Below the pieces are notes generated by a model. It saw only the letters and a program-made list of their open reading frames with translations, did not search any database and had not been told where the DNA came from. The position numbers were made by a program, and so were the translations under genes. Below are positions 61,794-64,000 of a stretch of 64,000 nt of DNA, one piece after another. Every line of letters starts with the position of its first letter. Positions within the stretch are counted from its first letter, which is position 1. This DNA is from Pedobacter psychrodurus (GTDB lineage Bacteria > Bacteroidota > Bacteroidia > Sphingobacteriales > Sphingobacteriaceae), in assembly GCF_004331735.1 (NCBI RefSeq), contig NZ_SJSO01000011.1, positions 113,572 to 177,571 of the forward strand, written 5' to 3'.

Positions 61794-61798
61794 ACTAT

Positions 61799-61887
61799 CA
61801 ATGACGATTCCTCTCAGCCTATCACTGCAAAAAAATCCCCTGTCATCTATATTGATTTTTATACAATAAATTAACCCTCAGGATGAC
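61799..61887 (-). repeat. Dispersed repeat, copy B (inverted)
   Basis: It is 89 bp long; read on the minus strand it begins GTCATCCTGAGGGTTAATTT and ends GGAATCGTCATTG, and matches copy A (23044-23134) at about nine positions in ten. It lies about 39 kb away in opposite orientation. The differing flanks mark the ends of the mobile or copied unit. Confidence 0.85.
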
Positions 61888-61987
61888 AAACTGATTGAAG
61901 ATTCCGTGTATTCTGTGCCTCCGTGGCCAAAAACTTAGCCAAGTATCTTACCGAGACGCTAAGACCAGTAGTTTTTTCCTTAGATTC

Positions 61988-62055
61988 GTCATTCCCAACT
62001 CGATTGGGAATCGTAATGCAATAAGCTTTAAGATTCCCGCCTACGCGGGAATGAC
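61988..62055. repeat. 68-bp two-hairpin repeat, copy 2
   Basis: GTCATTCCCAACTCGATTGG...GCGGGAATGACG with hairpins TTCCCAACTCGATTGGGAA and ATTCCCGCCTACGCGGGAAT. Copy 1 is at 54848-54915. The 604 bases between the SUMT gene and the lipoprotein gene hold these repeats and no gene. Confidence 0.75.
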
Positions 62056-62145
62056 GCTCCAATTATAATCGACGATTGGTAATGCGCTGAAAAATCATCA
62101 TTTTAAAAAAATCCTTCACTGCGTTCAGTATGACCAATTAGGCGT

Positions 62146-62616
62146 TTACTTACAATCCACTTCTTGAAAAACAAACTTCCCAGCCTCGAAATTAATAGGC
62201 TTGCCTTTAACAAAATAAGACCTTCCTAGTGTGGTTTCAATTTGCCCTACCCCCATAACCAGTTTACCATCTTTCTTTAAAAAGGCCAATGGATTGGTGT
62301 AAACGCTTACGGTATCTTCGCCAGTTTTAAAGCGGTAATCTACTAATAAAGTATCACCATTAAATTTCCCATCAATGGTGCCATTGTTATGGGGCTTTTC
62401 TCCATAGTTGATCAATAATGAACCTGTAACTTTACCAGAGGCCAATATTTTCACATTCATGGCAGCACTATCTTTTTCAAAGGCCGCAGCATAACAATTC
62501 TCATTAACCAAAGAATCGGTTTTAGTTTTGGCGCCAGTAGCTGTTTTATTATTTTGAGTACAGGCGTAAGCAAAAGGGATTGCTGCCAATGCGAGGTAAA
62601 GGATATTTCTTTTCAT
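62146..62616 (-). CDS. Lipoprotein of unknown function, 156 aa
   Basis: Signal peptide and lipobox (PFAYAC, Cys19) followed by a Ser/Thr/Lys-rich linker and a beta-rich domain with NENCYAAAFEKDSAAMNVKI, GKVTGSLLINYGEKPHNNGTIDGKFNGDTLLVDYRF. The pattern is like NlpE/META-type small lipoproteins, which is only a resemblance. A Cys in the first strand and the C-terminal Cys (EVDCK) may form a disulfide. Confidence 0.7.
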   Translation of the reverse strand: MKRNILYLALAAIPFAYACTQNNKTATGAKTKTDSLVNENCYAAAFEKDSAAMNVKILASGKVTGSLLINYGEKPHNNGTIDGKFNGDTLLVDYRFKTGEDTVSVYTNPLAFLKKDGKLVMGVGQIETTLGRSYFVKGKPINFEAGKFVFQEVDCK

Positions 62617-62690
62617 GGTATTGTGATTTATTATTTTCTAATCAATATATAACTACGATGACTATTTTCCGCCATTTCCATAATGTAAAT

Positions 62691-63701
62691 CTACATCAAT
62701 ATACTATTTTCGGGTGTTAGTACAGGAGGCAGATCAGACTCATCAAGCATATCCCTCATGTCGATTTCTATTGTCCGCGAGATATTGGTAATTGGCACAT
62801 CATTGGCGCTTCCTTCAAAGGGATTTGTAGAGCTTTCGCCAACAATATCCAACGAGTTAAAAACCCAGGTGAGTAAAATAGCGAATGGAACGTTTAGCCA
62901 AATGGAATAACCTTCTATTAAAGTACCGTTCCCCAATTTATTAAATTCGTTTAATAAGCCATAGGGCACTAAAAACACAAACAAATTTAACATAATGGTA
63001 GCTATTGATGAAAAATGGCGTGGGTAAGGGAAATTTTTAATTCTTTCGGCTTTACCCTGGTTATCGTAAAAACTGGTAATTGAGCTTTGCAAAGATTGTA
63101 ATTGTAAATCGGATAAATTAGCCGCAGTGGCCAATTTATTGATATGGCTCGATTGTAATGCCATTATTTGAGTAGCCTTATTTTTCTTGGTTAGAATGTA
63201 TTTCAACTCATCGGCTGGAAGATATTTCGATAAGCTATCTTCTAACTTATCTGTTTTCTCGGAAACATGATACAGTCTGGCATATTCAATATTGCGGGGA
63301 TCGTTCGAGTTTTCCCAGGCCCTAGGCTCCCTTAACTGAAACCTAAGCGCAGTTAACCAGGCAAAATGGCGGTAAAAAATGAGCTGAACATCTGCCTTTT
63401 TATCCTGAGCTGCCAGATAATCGCGTATCATTACACCAAAAGCACGGCTCGCATTTATAATTCCGCCATAAATCTGCCTGGCTTCCCAAAGACGTGAATA
63501 ACTGGCATTATTTTTAAAACTAATGATAAAAGAAACGGCTGTACCTAAAAGTGCTACCGGAACCCATGAAATGGAGAGAAACGTGAACTTACAGAAATGA
63601 TAAAGTACAGTTGGAATAATGGCGAGAATGGTTAAGCGATAAATATCTCGTCGGGTCCATACAATAAATTCGAAAAAGGTGTATTTCTTTCCAGCGTGCA
63701 T
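62691..63701 (-). CDS. Bestrophin-family channel protein
   Basis: A 336-aa membrane protein of the UPF0187/bestrophin family, with RRDIYRLTILAIIPTVLYHF, LGTAVSFIISFKNNASYSRLWEARQIYGGIINASR, then a soluble helical region and two more hydrophobic segments (about 225-245 and 260-285) followed by PFEGSANDVPIT (the conserved acidic/Pro loop). Such proteins form pentameric anion or cation channels. It is a single gene. Confidence 0.87.
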   Translation of the reverse strand: MHAGKKYTFFEFIVWTRRDIYRLTILAIIPTVLYHFCKFTFLSISWVPVALLGTAVSFIISFKNNASYSRLWEARQIYGGIINASRAFGVMIRDYLAAQDKKADVQLIFYRHFAWLTALRFQLREPRAWENSNDPRNIEYARLYHVSEKTDKLEDSLSKYLPADELKYILTKKNKATQIMALQSSHINKLATAANLSDLQLQSLQSSITSFYDNQGKAERIKNFPYPRHFSSIATIMLNLFVFLVPYGLLNEFNKLGNGTLIEGYSIWLNVPFAILLTWVFNSLDIVGESSTNPFEGSANDVPITNISRTIEIDMRDMLDESDLPPVLTPENSILM

Positions 63702-63841
63702 AGTTTTTGATTTATTCGGAATAATTATCTAAGGGATTTAAACTAAGATATAACCTGTTGGCGGAATTAATTTTTTAAAAAAAAATAGATGCCTTTATTA
63801 TTTATCAACATTTTTAAATATTGCTTTTATTTTAAATAAAT

Positions 63842-63871
63842 ATTTACAACATTTGTATAAACATTGTAAAT
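63842..63871. promoter_or_regulatory. Inverted repeat ATTTACAA-N14-TTGTAAAT
   Basis: An 8-bp perfect dyad directly abutting the ATG at 63872, where a repressor site would be placed. Confidence 0.45.
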
Positions 63872-64000
63872 ATGAATGATATTGAAGATGCTATTTCTCA
63901 TGTTAACAGCAAATTAAGCAGAGAAGAATTGATTGAGCATTTTAACTATAAGTTAAGGTTTGCTGAAATAGAGGTTGAATCTTTCAGGAAAATATTGGCT
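63872..64000 (+). CDS. Hypothetical protein, cut by the right edge
   Basis: Only the first 43 codons are in the window: MNDIEDAISHVNSKLSREEL, then IEHFNYKLRFAEIEVESFRKILA. It is helical and charged, with no signal or membrane segment. The family cannot be identified from this piece. A dyad lies at its start. Confidence 0.55.
   Translation, partial: MNDIEDAISHVNSKLSREELIEHFNYKLRFAEIEVESFRKILA

Noticed and set aside
61871..62062. 63-codon minus-strand frame beginning MERHSRVGG
   Set aside because: It is a translation of the 68-bp double-hairpin repeat, a common false gene call.

Overview
The window looks like a chromosomal segment of a Bacteroidota species, most likely a Pedobacter-like member of the Sphingobacteriaceae. 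The evidence is a 286-aa primary sigma factor of the short Bacteroidota type, promoters of the form TTTG-N19-TAnnTTTG, few Shine-Dalgarno sequences, AT-rich intergenic DNA and Bacteroidota-typical families (DUF4173, DUF2975, MacB-like FtsX permeases, GH95/GH29). I see no rRNA, CRISPR array, insertion sequence or prophage. There is one tRNA, Leu(TAG).

Layout. 1-7.9 kb: end of murA (with the Cys-to-Asp active-site change linked to fosfomycin resistance), a cystathionine beta-synthase-type enzyme, dprA, and a tight cluster of a LolD-like ATPase, a stand-alone Rossmann protein, a degenerate HAD protein and an S41 peptidase lipoprotein. 8-13 kb: a winged-helix regulator with membrane proteins including DUF4173, a 40-aa small protein missed by length cut-offs, a ferritin-like protein and an EF-hand-like lipoprotein. 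13-25 kb: housekeeping genes (sucC, an XRE/DUF2975 module, rpoD, amn, clpX, clpP, tig, tRNA-Leu), with a four-helix-bundle gene lodged between tig and clpP. 24.6-33.7 kb: an L-fucose locus (AraC regulator; SDR, fuconate dehydratase, symporter, GH29, mutarotase lipoprotein, GH95). 33.7-52.6 kb: a MacAB-like efflux locus (membrane fusion protein, two ATPases, five tandem paralogous permeases) divergent from an NtrC-type regulator and histidine kinase, with a DUF559 gene in between. 52.6-60.3 kb: trehalose and glycogen metabolism (fused OtsA-OtsB, GH15, glgA-glgC). 60.7-64 kb: SUMT, a lipoprotein, a bestrophin and a cut-off gene.

The most notable unexplained signals lie between genes. (i) Two 16-bp dyads exactly 21 bp apart sit upstream of a sigma-54-like element before the efflux operon, facing the NtrC-type regulator gene; I read this as an enhancer plus promoter. 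(ii) Several families of short palindromic repeats fill the gaps. Two of them flank a small gene: the DUF559 endonuclease-like gene sits among CCCCTCTCC/GGAGAGGGG palindromes, and the four-helix-bundle gene sits among GTTTGGCGT/ACGCCAAAC repeats that also separate the tandem permeases. These could be gene-plus-repeat units comparable in logic to RAYT/REP, but that is inference. (iii) Paired CTTTG-N5-CAAAG dyads flank the winged-helix regulator gene, one of them overlapping a perfect -7 element.

Several starts were moved inward from the longest reading frame (amn, clpX, tig, the four-helix gene, a BtuF-like protein, fuconate dehydratase, GH29, one ABC ATPase, two permeases, the fusion protein, OtsAB, GlgA). 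For amn, the ABC ATPase, two permeases and probably others, the longer frame only reads through intergenic repeat.
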